A stretch of 64,000 nt of DNA from Siphonodentalium dalli (taxonomy: Eukaryota; Mollusca; Scaphopoda; Gadilida; Siphonodentaliidae), in NCBI GenBank assembly GCA_032622095.1, contig CP136063.1, positions 278,623,426-278,687,425 on the forward strand, read 5' to 3'. The translations under genes and the position numbers were made by a program. The notes beneath the pieces are model-generated. The model was not told the origin of the DNA. It saw nothing but the letters and a program-made list of their open reading frames with translations, and made no database searches. Within the stretch, counting starts at the first letter, position 1, and each line of letters starts with the position of its first letter. Positions 1 through 10,526 of the stretch are shown one piece after another.

Positions 1-54
1 AAATACACATAGCTTGTTTCAAGCTTTGTATAATAAATATACCATCCTGGATTT

Positions 55-430
55 CAGATTTGAATCCATTGGCACACCCTGCAGCCCGCATTTATTGGAG
101 AATTGTTTTGAAAATTAATAGACATGTTTAGGGTCACCTCTAGATGTGAGAATTTATCATATTTAACATTTGCCAAGTTAAGCTCTTGCCAGTGGCCATC
201 TTGAATTTGTTTCTTTCCACTGCTTTCCTTGACACAATCCTTCGGCAGACCCTACAGGCCACATCCCTCATCTGATCATCACCAAATGTCATGGATTTTT
301 TGGGTGACCTCTAGATGGGAGCTTTCAAAATTCTTTAAAAACAGCGCAGCCAACAACAATCTTGGATTTTATTTGAATCCATTGGCACACTCTGCATCCC
401 ACATTTATTGGAGAAATGTTTTGAAAATTT
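55..430 (+). repeat. Dispersed repeat with GCCATCTTG / CCACATCCCTC blocks
   Basis: GGTGACCTCTAGATGGGAGC, ACCACATCCCTC-type and TTGAATCCATTGGCACAC blocks that recur at 17563-18010 (about three times) and 18747-18900. In the SDHA intron before the first exon. Confidence 0.6.
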
Positions 431-439
431 ACAGGCAGT

Positions 440-839
440 TTAACCCTTTACCCAACAAACCGGCCAAAACCGGCCAAATAAAGCTGCAACAGTCTAAATT
501 ATCTTCGGTCTGTCTCAATAGAACCATACAAATATGGATATCATTGGAACCGGCTCCTTGACCACATTGTGATAGTTACAGTTATGCCCTGTGCCAATGC
601 ATTCTCTTATATATGCGAGTCGACCATAGGTCGCCTCGCATATATAAGAGAATGCATTGGCCTAAAAAAATCTTTTTTTAAACACTTTTTACCATTTTGT
701 CTTACATCCTTTAACAATTTTATAATTTTTAATGTGTTAAGCCAATGCATTCTCTTATATATGCGAGGCGACCTATGGTCGACTCGCATATATAAGAGAA
801 TGCATTGGCACAGGGCCCTTCTGTTGGGTAAAGGGTTAA
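440..839 (+). mobile_element. CCCTTT-family TTAA hairpin element, type A, full length (400 bp)
   Basis: TTAA then CCCTTTACCCAACA at the left and TGTTGGGTAAAGGG then TTAA at the right. Inside is a long left arm (CCGGCCAAAACCGGCC ...), then two near-perfect hairpins (about 592-662 and 742-812) that are reverse complements of each other, then a short right arm. TTAA duplication and CCC termini are piggyBac-like; no coding capacity. Confidence 0.85.
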
Positions 840-1304
840 ATGATTACCTCTAAATGAGAGCTCTAGTGATTTGAATTTGTGAAAAACATGGCCACTGCCA
901 CCCAACTTGAATTTTACTTTTTTCATGACTAAATCATTTGGGATGCTGAAAAGCCTGCGTTACTCATTCCGTTGTTCCAAAGCTCCATTTGAATCCTTTT
1001 CAGTCCACAATAACGCCTCTCCAAGTTTATCTACAGTGTCATTGACACTTATCATTTTTAGATGTTGTCTCACGTCAAGTCCAAAATGTTCGTCTACCCT
1101 TCTATCGGTTTCCAAATAGGAATATATGGTTATACGCCGGTATATTATATTTGCTATGATTTCAATTTCACCAAAACCAAAATCAAATCATGCCACCAAT
1201 TTATCCTATTCCAATTATAATCAAACAAGCTCCTGGATATTATATTGAAGCTGGAAATGTATCACATCAGAAGATAACTTGCCAATAATTTCTGATATTT
1301 TCAG

Positions 1305-1499
1305 GTGATTGAGCACAAGAATGGGGAGGATGTGGTCGTTCCTGGTCTGTATGCCTGTGGTGAGTCTGCCTGTGCTTCAGTGCATGGTGCTAACAGATTG
1401 GGTGCTAACTCACTGCTCGATCTGGTCGTATTCGGTAGGGCATGTTCCAACACCATCAAAGAAAATGATAAACCTGGTGATTCTGTTAGTCTCAAAGAT
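1305..1499 (+). CDS. SDHA: SDHA exon (first in window)
   Basis: 65 codons starting after the acceptor ...ttttcag and ending before the donor gtgagt. It carries the VPGLYACGE and [18 protein letters not shown] blocks of the flavoprotein family. The open frame runs on past 1499 into the intron, so the exon end is set by the donor and by the match to the family, where the next exon begins around NTGEES. Confidence 0.96.
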
Positions 1500-4400
1500 G
1501 TGAGTATACTTTTAATAAATTTACATCAACCTCATTTTCTGCAGTAATTTGCCTTCATGCACAAAAAGTTGAATGTATTTTAAAAAGGTAATCATGTCAA
1601 GGTGGAATTAATGTTAAGCATATACATGTATAGGGTTTTTGACACAGCAGCATGTGATAGTCAAGCCTTGAAATAGGGTGTCTGTCATTTGCAGAATGAG
1701 GTCCCCAGAGGGTGAATTTAGTGATGCTACACCGCATAGCGGGCTAGCATCACCATATTCACCCTCTGGGAACCTCATTCTGCTGAGGTGTAAGCAGAAT
1801 GAGGTCCCCAGAGGGTGAATTTGGTGATGCTAGCCCGCTATGCGGGGTAGCATCACTAAATTCACCCTCTGGGGACCTCATTCTGCAAATGACAGACACC
1901 CTATTTCAAGGCTTGGTGATAGTCATTTTGTCATAAATATAAATTTTTAATTTAAATCAACAAAAGTTAGAACAATAATAATTATTATCTCATGAAACTA
2001 CACAGTATAAACTTGAATTATGAATACATTGCTGTTGAAATTTTAATCAAAATTGATTCCATGTCACAAAATATCTTGGTGACTGGTTGTGTAACTAATT
2101 TGTATTTTATTTTATATACCTGTATTAATAATTAACTTAGTCAATAGTCAATACTTTACCACCAACTTGGATTGATTAAACATCAGTTATTTTTATCTAG
2201 GGGAAATATTCCATCAATTTTGTGTTTTTTCTTCAGAATACTGGAGAAGAATCTATTGCAAATATGGACAAAGTCCGAAATGCCAACGGCAGCACACCAA
2301 CGGCTGAACTCCGAGACAAACTTCAAAACGTAAGTACACAGTCTCTTTAAAAAGTTGACGATAATTTTATCAGATAAATGTCTCTAGAATTTTCAGACCC
2401 CCCCATCCTTCAGCATGCAATTTATATCAAAACACCTCTTTTAACTATTTTTGTTATCAACTAAATGTTTTCTTTGCTGGCTTCTTCGAGTTTCAACTCC
2501 CATTATGGGTTAAAAGAGTGCAATGACAGAAGTTACACAGGAGAGTATATAAATCTGTTACATCCAATCAAAGTAAATGATCTAAAATGTTAAACACTCT
2601 AGAAGATCACCAATAAAACCACCCTGTTAACCCTTTACCCAACAGAAGGGCCCTGTGCCAATGCATTCTCTTATATATGCGAGTCGACCATAGGTCGCCT
2701 CGCATATATAAGAGAATGCATTGGCCTAACAATGTTTTTTTTTTTTTACGACTTTAATTTATTCTTATATTCTTTAACAGACTTATTTTGTAGGTTTAGG
2801 GCCGATGAGATCGGCCCCTGGCACTCAAAGGGTTAATGTCATATGTTTCTTATTCAGACGATGCAGACATATGCTGCTGTCTATAGAGAAGGAGAGACAC
2901 TCAAAGAGGGCTGTAAGCAGCTCGACGAAATATACCAGGGTCTCGATGATCTGAAGGTAAGAAACGGAAAAGGCATATACACACTAGTTTATGCCATGCA
3001 TATAATAGTCAATTTCCCATTTCTCAGACCAAAAAATTGGAAAAGCAGGCACGCGTTTTATATTATATTTTTATATTTATGGGGCACGCAAATACACCTC
3101 CAGATTGGCTAGCTCTGGGTCTAATTTCAGTTGCATGTGGCCAATATGTTGCATAATGTGCACGGTTTCTAGACCGTGCACGTGGGCCTGAAAAATGGGA
3201 AATTCATTTTGCATGGCTTTAACACTTCCATGACTGGAGCTTCCTGAAATTTTGCAAAAACCCTGTGACAATGCATTCTCTTATAGAAAGAGGAAACTGT
3301 CTGGTTGAAGATATTATCAAAAAAATATATATATATTTAATTATTGAAACATCAAAGTTTACTCTGATCACATCTGTAATCTTAACTGAGTGTTGTGGTA
3401 CCAAGAACAACTCTCTTCTAATCTGATTATTGTGGTTCAATTGTAGATATTCTATGGATAATCATGGGCTAAAATAGGGGACCCTATTTTTCTGATTGAA
3501 CCGATAGATTGCTATCAATTAGACAAGTGGTAGACGTAGCAAATTCTACTAAAAACTAATTTTTATTTGGCAAACTAATAGCTATAAAATACATATTTTG
3601 CAGGTCTCTGATCGGGGTATGATATGGAATTCAGATCTGGTTGAAACATTGGAACTTCAGAATTTAGTAATCAATGCCAAACAGACTGTAGTCGGCGCTG
3701 AAGCTAGAAAGGAGAGCAGAGGCGCACATGCCAGGGAAGATTTCAAAGTATGTATCAGTAATTATTGATTTATAAATGGGAGTAGGCTCCTGAGGATATT
3801 TTTATATAATCTATCTGAATGTAATACAGACATAAATTCATGTCAAGTTTGAAATTCCACCTTGCCCATTTTGAAAAGTGTTAGGGCAATAGTGTCTCCA
3901 ACCTTGATAATATCTCTTCAAGGTCAAAAACAATAATACCTGTGTTTAGGGGTTACATGGTCAAATATAATTAGGGTAGGATTTTTTTTTTATTTTCAAT
4001 TTTTTTAATTCTAAATTCCATTGGGTCACTGACAATTCAATCTAGAAAGCTTCACAATTCAGAATAATAGAAAGGTTCAGTACTAAATATTGTTAATCTT
4101 GAATTAGTCAGAGCAATAAATAAATAAATAAAAGGTCAGCTGACCACAGTGTCCCCCGAAAAAGTGGCAAGTCGATGCCGCTTTGTTAAAGAAATTTTTT
4201 TAAATGTTGAAATTTTCTAAGTTGAAAAGGGTTAATAACTCTGTCAAAAAAAAAAAATCCGTCATCTATATACATGTTGCACATCTTCAATATATGGGCA
4301 ACAATATTCTGAAGTTTCAAATCTCTAGGATGAAAACTGTGGGAGGAGTTGATTACACCATGAAGGTACCCTCATACTGAAAATTATAAAAAATGTTGAA

Positions 4401-7400
4401 ATTTTCTAAGTCGAAAAGGGTTAAAGGTACTCAATCCGATAAAACTCCTCTCAATTACTATTTCAATGGCTTCGGGGGTCAAAAATATTTGATTCGAGTC
4501 GAGGAAGTCACCCATCAAAGCTCAGATTTGTTAGATATCGATTTTAGAAATCTATTATTTTTCATTATCGGGAATACTATCTGGCCCAGAACTCAGTCAA
4601 AATTGCGTTAAAATTACCACTTGATTTTAGAGTTATCCATCCTTGTCTGTTTGAATATATTTGGAGTACACATCCAGAGCAGATTACGGCAGTTATTAGT
4701 ACTCATCTCGAGTTAATAACAAATTTCAAAAATCAATATCTAATAACTCTGAGCTTTGTTTGATGGGTTCCTCGACTCGAATCAAATATTTGTTTACCCC
4801 CAAAGCCAAAGAAATAGTAATATAGGACCCTCTGGTCGGATTGTTGTTGTTGGAATCTGTTGAGATGGGGACCCTCTTTACGGATTGAGTACCTTTAATA
4901 ACTCTGTCAAAAAATTATTTTTCCGTCATCTATATACATGTTGCACATCTTCAATATATGGGCAACAATATTCTGAAGTTTCAAATCTCTGGGATGAAAT
5001 CTGTAGGAGGAGATGATTACACCATGAAGGTACTCAAATGTGTGACGGACGGACAACGAACGGACGGACGAACGGACGGACGGACCCCGTTTCGATGCCC
5101 TTCCCACTGAGCAAAAAAAATAATATCTGTCTACAGTCCAATAAAAAGTTTTGGGTAGGCACCTTTTTCTAGGGTAGGTAGGGAAACCCTAAACACAGGT
5201 ATATATTTTTTGTCTAAGATTTACAGAGGCAAGGAATCAGTGTGAGTGTTCATTGCTTCAAATGTTCTTGCTTCAGTGAACGTGAACAAATTCTCATTTC
5301 TTATCGAAATGGCCTTGTATCGATGTCCCTCAACCAAATCAAGCATGAATCGCCCATGTCAGGGTTCGAACACTCACAACCTCATCTAGCCCTGACTGTG
5401 ATGATCTTATATCCACGACCATTAGACAGGGTTTCCGCTATACCGGCACAGGGTCCCCTTGACGGCCCCGTTCCCCTCGCCAAGTTTTCCCCTCCTGCCA
5501 TACCCCAGGACATACTGCATGTCTATAAAGGTATAAAGATGTTTAAAACTTCTGAATTTTGTTGGAATAGTACTAAGGAATTTAAAAAGGTGAATTTATT
5601 TTATATCTTGTGAGTGTACACTCTAAACGCGTTGTTAAATTGAAACAGGAAGTGAGCATAACTGACATCGCTAGGAGCTATGCCTTTGAGGTCGGTTAGT
5701 TACGTTGCGGTTGTATGTAATCAGCCTTAATATATTCCGATTACGTTATGCATCCGAAACATCTGCTGTGTCTTCCACAGTGAGTCTTTTAACATTAACG
5801 AGCACGTTTAACTCGGGATTAAAATTACTGGTTTTCTGTACATGTACTTTGTAAATTAATATATATCTAATAAATTTACTATTTTTAAAGTTACAGGTAC
5901 ATGAATAAGGTTTGATAGCTTGGCACTTGGGCAGAAATGGAACAAAACAATCTGCCGTTTCTACTCTCACACGATTCTATTGGCCGATATAACGAAAGTA
6001 GTTCAACCAGTGCTAAAAGTAAAACAGGCTTCTTTTACCTGGATTTTTCCCCTTGACGGCTACCGGCCCCATTCCCCTACCCCTAGCGGAAACCCTGCAT
6101 TAGATGACACTCTCATTACGGTACATGTCCAATATTATCAAAATGTTCAGGTCAGTTTTCAACATTTGGGAACTTCAGTCCGAGTCTATGTCTCCCAAAG
6201 CAGATGAGGCGATGCAGAATGAGGTCCCCAGAGGGTGAATATAGTGATGGTAGCCCACTGTGCGGGATAGCGTCACTAAATTCACCCTCTGTGGACCTCG
6301 TTCTGCAAATGACAGGCTCACTAAACTCAGACTTAATACCTTTTGTATTACAGGACAGGGTTGATGAACTTGACTATAGTAAGTCATTAGAAGGACAGAC
6401 TAAATTGCCATTTGAGAAACATTGGAGGAAACACACTATGTCATTTATGGACTTGGAGACAGGAAACGTAAGTTAATATAGCACATGCCTCATCAGGCAA
6501 TCTTGTTTCAACATCTATGAATTCAAAACTTCAATAATGATGTAACGATACAGGGGTTATCGGTAAAAGCCGATAGCCGATATTTTCCGTGGAATTATCG
6601 GCCGATCCGATACAGATACCGATAAGTCTTGTATGTGAACAAAGTTTGGAAGAAACAGAACAAATTTCCATATCAATTTGTCTCTTAAATTGCAAAGTAT
6701 TGTCGGCAAAGAACTGATAACCTGGTCGCAAAAAAATTTTAGTTTACGTTCCCCAAAAACACTGGCAAAACGATTTAATATTTCGTTGCATTCAAAAGAT
6801 TTCCTCAATATTTGTTTGATTCCGTTACTGTGCCTTACGGAATCAGTCCATAATCCATTTGAGTCAATGACTCAATTTCAATTTGCCAAACTCAATCTTT
6901 TTCAGAAGTTGAACTTGCGTTTAATAGCACGTGCAATGCCCCGCATAAATTGTTGACATTTTCTCTGCCCATGACAGCAGATACAAATCCCGCCCATAGA
7001 GCACTCTGATTGGTTCGGATAGTTCCATCAAACAAGTTAGTCACCTCCTCCATCTTCAGTCATTGTCTGCCAGTGTGACTCGTCTATTTATAAACACTGT
7101 GATTTTTAGTTTATTGTGTCATCTGTCAACACGTGGCTTATTAGTGATTCCTACTCGATGACATCAAATGCAAGCAAATAAATGTTTGATCTTGCCGCCC
7201 GGCACCCACCTTGGGAAGATAATAACAATGTGACAACTTACTGTCCCACGTGGCGCGGAATTAATTCCACACCCCATGAATACATCACTAAATGATACAT
7301 CAGTCTGATTCAGTGATAGGAAGATTCCATTCTCACGCTAATGCCAGGGGTGTCAGTTATTCGCTTTCAACATGTGCTACTCGGCCTTCGCAAGTCACTT

Positions 7401-10085
7401 TAATTGTATACAGTTTATGTTTTAACTTTTAATTATTAAGCGTACGGAACTACGGTACCTATTGAAATGTTTATTTGGGTCATGAGTGTACCAACAGTCT
7501 CATGTCGATGTTGTCATCAAGGTATATCACCGTATGTGATAGGGGGCTGACCCGTGCATAAAATAGTCACATTTTGTTCTGGAAATTCCCGTCATTTATT
7601 TAATATTAAAGTAGGAATTGGTGTCACAACGTTCACGAAGGACGCAACATGTATCGGTTGACGATATCGGTCGGGAGACTAAATTTTGCCGATACCGATA
7701 TCTTGCCGATACCACATATATCGGCCCGATCCGATAGCTGATACCGATAATCACTAAACGTCAATACAATGTTGCTTACATTGGATGCATGTTTGTCTGA
7801 CATTTTGTATGGAACGCATAACTATCGGACCAAATTTAATCCGTGCGCCAACAAATTCAATAAAATGAAGGTCTATTACTTTATAACACGATTCAAAGTG
7901 GCTTAGGCCAAAAAAAGAAAAAGTCTGTGCTTCCAGTCAGTAACAGTTACACCACAAATAGTTACACTCAGGGCTCAAAATATATACCTGTCTGCCTGTC
8001 ACTGACAGGTAGTATTATATGGTGACAGGTAAGGATTATTCTTAACTGCCATGTGTGACAGGTAGCTTTTTCTGACAGAATTTATTATATTTTGTCTTAT
8101 ACTGTGACATCGAGAGCTTTCCTATGAGACCAAACCATTCTTGTAATTTGTACTAAAATCCAGCTAAATCCTAAACAAAATTAACATAATTCTTGGGTGG
8201 CGGAGCTCAGCTAAGGGGACATTATACTATCTTATATGATGGCTTTATCCCAGTATAGCTATATACTCTCTATATATAAAATTAATGACAGATGAAATTT
8301 TTAGATGATGGGTAGAACATTAATCTACCTGTCACCCAAATCAGAAGAAATTCAGAACATTTCGAGCCCTGTTTACACTGAGTTGATTCCCGCAACCCTC
8401 ATATGTTTGGTCGACGACACTGACCCTGTTTACACTGACAACCCTCACATGTTTGGTTGAAACACTGACTCTGTTGGTGTGTCCTTCATTGCTGACAGTT
8501 GCTGAAACATGTTTAAACTCAGGTTTCTGTGAATACTCAAGGATACCCATGCATTTTATGTTGGAGAGTGCTTTCTTCTGATCAATGATGATGGCGATTT
8601 CACAGTCTTTCACAAATGTTTTCATAAATTTACCTCAGCCAAATAATTGCTCACGCAAATCTGTTTTGTGTCGGCTTTCTCCACGGCATTGCCGATTGCC
8701 GACGCTAATGCCCATTGGTGTCATTTTCTCACGAAAACACATCTGCTTTCACTACTTGATTTTGTCATGAACGCAGTTGTCTTTCATGCATGGTTTGCAC
8801 CAATTCCATGAAGGAATATAAGTTGTGTGTATAATTTGTGTCCTCTAGCTAATTAATGTTTTAGACACGATTAGGGAGCTATAATAAATTGGAATTTTAA
8901 AAAACGCAGCCCATAAAATGCAGGGGGGATTTCTGAAGTGACTCGTCAGGGTATAGTTTGATTTATGCGATGCTATTTATTGCGTAGCATTGCCGACCGG
9001 GTTGTCTTATTTATATCTAGAAAGCGCGATCGCATACGCCTATACATGCATTAGTTTCTGCTGTTGGGATTGTGAAAACAATAAATATTAATATGCAGGC
9101 AGGTTAGATTGGACTAGCCTTCTTGATTTTTTTTTTTTTTTATTGAGGCCGACAAGAAAATCTCAGCCAGGCCGGGTTACCGGAAACAGAGACTTTTTTG
9201 TTTTAGCCTCATTGCCCAATGTGTACATTATTCTCTTGCTAATTCTTGCATTGCATATTGCTTCCATGCACTATGGAAGGAAATTGGGGTCAGGACCAGT
9301 CACATGACATTATTTCCATAAACCATCATTTTACATCAAAATACCAGAGGGTCAATGGATATGTGAGCATAAATATTAACTTATAAAGGATGGATTATCT
9401 CTTTAAATAATTTTTTTAGATAGTTTCCTTGGTACGAAATAATACATATGAGTTGGAAATCCCTGCCTGGAAACGATTCTCTCAATTAATATTGATTTTA
9501 TTTCAATATTCTTTTATTCAATTAACAGGACAATTCTTTGTTCTATAAATAGATCTTTTTTTTTAGATAGAATGCGAGCCGCAAAATGTCTCCGATTGAA
9601 TGTATCTATTGTAATAAGTGCGAATCAAGTAGATAAGACCTAGAGTGTACCATATGCTTATTTTCAATGATTAAAATAATTGAAAATAACAAAAAAAACG
9701 CAAATAAAAAAGACGTTCGTGAATATCAGGGACCATTATTAGTTATTTTTTACGAAAACAAAAATCTATTTAAAATCAATATTAAATGAGAGACGCTTTT
9801 GCGGACAGGGGTCTTTGATTTGTATTTAATATTTCATACCCAGGAAACAATATAGATCATGTTGTGGAAGAGATAATCCACCTTTAAATACTGTTCAGTA
9901 ATATTAGTTTATTGGACCAGAGTAAGGTATGCAGATGTATTTTGCTGGGTCCTAAAACAGTAAGAATATAACAGAGATATGAATCATTTGTTTTGCAGGT
10001 AAAACTAGAATACAGACGAGTTATTGATGACTCGCTAGACAAAGCTGATTGCCCACCCATCCCACCTGTTATCAGAAAGTACTGA
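1305..10085 (+). CDS. SDHA: SDHA, succinate dehydrogenase flavoprotein subunit, mitochondrial (C-terminal six coding exons; 5' part outside window)
   Basis: Catalytic FAD subunit of mitochondrial complex II: it oxidises succinate to fumarate and passes electrons to the iron-sulphur subunit on the matrix side of the inner membrane. Six exons (1305-1499, 2237-2329, 2858-2956, 3604-3747, 6354-6467, 9999-10085) join in frame to 243 codons plus stop. All junctions are phase 0 with GT/AG ends. Visible family motifs are [29 protein letters not shown] (this Arg is the substrate-binding one in bacterial SdhA), [27 protein letters not shown] and the C-terminal EKHWRKH and IPPVIRKY. The N-terminal FAD-linking His and most of the FAD domain lie on exons before base 1. 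No disabling change is seen in the exons. Introns are full of TTAA and hAT mini-transposons. What is seen is the exon chain; the role is known for the family. Confidence 0.97.
1662..1915. mobile_element. hAT-type mini-element, CAAGCCTTG family (254 bp)
   Basis: Inverted ends CAAGCCTTGAAATAGGG...CCCTATTTCAAGGCTTG with a perfect 8-bp duplication GTGATAGT (1654-1661, 1916-1923). The inside is two mirror-image palindromes around GGTCCCCAGAGGGTGAATTT. Confidence 0.85.
2237..2329 (+). CDS. SDHA: SDHA exon
   Basis: 31 codons ([15 protein letters not shown] ... ELRDKLQN) between acceptor ...ttcttcag and donor gtaagt. It corresponds to the helical segment that follows the FAD domain. Too short for a standard ORF scan. 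Confidence 0.95.
2627..2836 (+). mobile_element. TTAA hairpin element, chimera of type A left end and type B right end
   Basis: The left terminus is CCCTTTACCCAACAGAAGGG (type A). The right terminus reads GGCCGATGAGATCGGCCCC ... CACTCAAAGGG (type B). One hairpin lies between. TTAA is on both sides. In the SDHA intron, 21 bases from the next exon. Confidence 0.8.
2858..2956 (+). CDS. SDHA: SDHA exon
   Basis: 33 codons ([19 protein letters not shown] ... LDDLK) between acceptor ...ttattcag and donor gtaaga. The right end of a TTAA hairpin transposon (2627-2836) stops 21 bases before this exon, so the transposon end lies next to the branch/pyrimidine region. Confidence 0.96.
3219..3288 (+). mobile_element. 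Type C hairpin element, left-end fragment
   Basis: TTAACACTTCCATGACTGGA, GCTTCCTGAAATTTTGC and the start of the CCAATGCATTCTC hairpin (with ACAATGC), then truncated. Confidence 0.6.
3604..3747 (+). CDS. SDHA: SDHA exon
   Basis: 48 codons between acceptor ...ttttgcag and donor gtatgt. It includes [18 protein letters not shown] and the conserved [13 protein letters not shown] block at the end of the helical domain. Confidence 0.97.
4184..4385 (+). repeat. Dispersed repeat with empty TTAA site
   Basis: TTGAAAAGGGTTAATAACTC and ATATACATGTTGCACATCTT; the same sequence recurs at 4390-4424 plus 4895-5110, split by a TTAA element and ending in a GACGGACGGAC run. Confidence 0.7.
4425..4894 (+). mobile_element. 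AGGTACTCAATCCG-family TTAA element (470 bp)
   Basis: Inverted ends AGGTACTCAATCCG...CGGATTGAGTACCT between TTAA at 4421-4424 and 4895-4898. It is inserted in a dispersed repeat whose empty copy lies at 4184-4385, which confirms the TTAA duplication. Internal inverted halves; no coding capacity. Confidence 0.85.
4895..5110 (+). repeat. Dispersed repeat ending in a GGACGG run
   Basis: Second half of the repeat interrupted at 4424. Ends in ACGGACGGACGAACGGACGG. Same class at 27290-28190 and 31232-31709. Confidence 0.65.
5359..5426 (-). repeat. tRNA-derived SINE-like sequence, interrupted
   Basis: On the minus strand CTAATGGTCGTGG resembles a tRNA A box and GTTCGAACCC the B box, about 50 bases apart. 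The part beyond the A box continues after 6098, past the hAT insertion. No cloverleaf with a proper acceptor stem is seen, so it is not called a tRNA gene. Confidence 0.35.
5427..6097. mobile_element. hAT-type element, CAGGGTTTCCGCTA ends (671 bp)
   Basis: CAGGGTTTCCGCTA left and TAGCGGAAACCCTG right with duplication CATTAGA (5420-5426 and 6098-6104). It is inserted into a tRNA-like sequence. No transposase. Confidence 0.75.
6150..6335. mobile_element. CAAGCCTTG-family hAT fragment next to an SDHA acceptor
   Basis: GAATGAGGTCCCCAGAGGGT palindrome followed by AAATGACAGGCTCACTAAAC. It ends about 20 bases before exon 6354. Confidence 0.65.
6354..6467 (+). CDS. SDHA: SDHA exon
   Basis: 38 codons ([15 protein letters not shown] ... 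[19 protein letters not shown]) between acceptor ...gtattacag and donor gtaagt. A degraded hAT-type palindrome (about 6150-6335) ends roughly 20 bases before the exon. Confidence 0.96.
6551..7756. mobile_element. hAT-like element rich in ATCGGC repeats (about 1.2 kb)
   Basis: Degenerate inverted ends CAGGGGTTATCGGTA / TACCGATAATCACTA and many subterminal ATCGGCC and CCGATA motifs at both ends. The target duplication is not clean. In the SDHA intron; no transposase frame. Confidence 0.5.
7969..8371. mobile_element. hAT-type mini-element, CAGGGCTC ends (403 bp)
   Basis: CAGGGCTCAAAAT...ATTTCGAGCCCTG with duplication GTTACACT/TTTACACT (7 of 8). Subterminal CCTGTCAC motifs. Confidence 0.7.
8372..9383. 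other. SDHA intron sequence, nothing recognised
   Basis: AT-rich intron with no clear repeat ends and no coding signal. Confidence 0.5.
9384..9886. mobile_element. Element with AAAGG(T/A)TGGATTATCTCTTT ends
   Basis: TAAAGGATGGATTATCTCTT left, AGAGATAATCCACCTTTA right. In the last SDHA coding intron. Related to the copies at 23969 and 31861. Confidence 0.6.
9999..10085 (+). CDS. SDHA: SDHA last coding exon
   Basis: 28 codons and TGA ([18 protein letters not shown] ... IPPVIRKY) after acceptor ...ttttgcag. It is the normal C-terminus of the family. Ten bases after the stop there is a good donor (GTATGT at 10096), which suggests that the 3' UTR is spliced. Confidence 0.96.
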   Translation, partial: VKLEYRRVIDDSLDKADCPPIPPVIRKY

Positions 10086-10126
10086 ATGTCCATCGGTATG
10101 TTTCTAACTTATTAACCCTTCAGCAC

Positions 10127-10526
10127 TTAACCCTTTACCCAACAGAAGGGCCCTGTGCCAATGCATTCTCTTATATATGCGAGTCGACCATAGGTCGCCT
10201 CGCATATATAAGAGAATACATTGGCTTAACACATTAAAAATTATAAAATTGTTAAAGAATGTAAGAAAAAATGGTAAAAAGTGTTAAAAAAAGATTTTTT
10301 TTAGGCCAATGCATTCTCTTATATATGCGAGGCGACCTATGGTCGACTCGCATATATAAGAGAATGCATTGGCACAGGGCATAACTGTAACTATCACAAT
10401 GTGGTCAAGGAGCCGGTTCCAATGATATCCATATTTGTATGGTTCTATTGAGACAGACGGAAGATATTTTAGGCTGTTGAAGCTTTATTTGGCCGGTTTT
10501 GGCCGGTTTGTTGGGTAAAGGGTTAA
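10127..10526 (-). mobile_element. CCCTTT-family hairpin element, type A, full length (400 bp), inverted
   Basis: Same as the 440-839 copy in opposite orientation: two hairpins, the CCGGCCAAAACCGGCC arm at the right, TTAA at both ends. It sits in the probable 3' UTR intron of SDHA, 31 bases after the donor. Confidence 0.85.
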
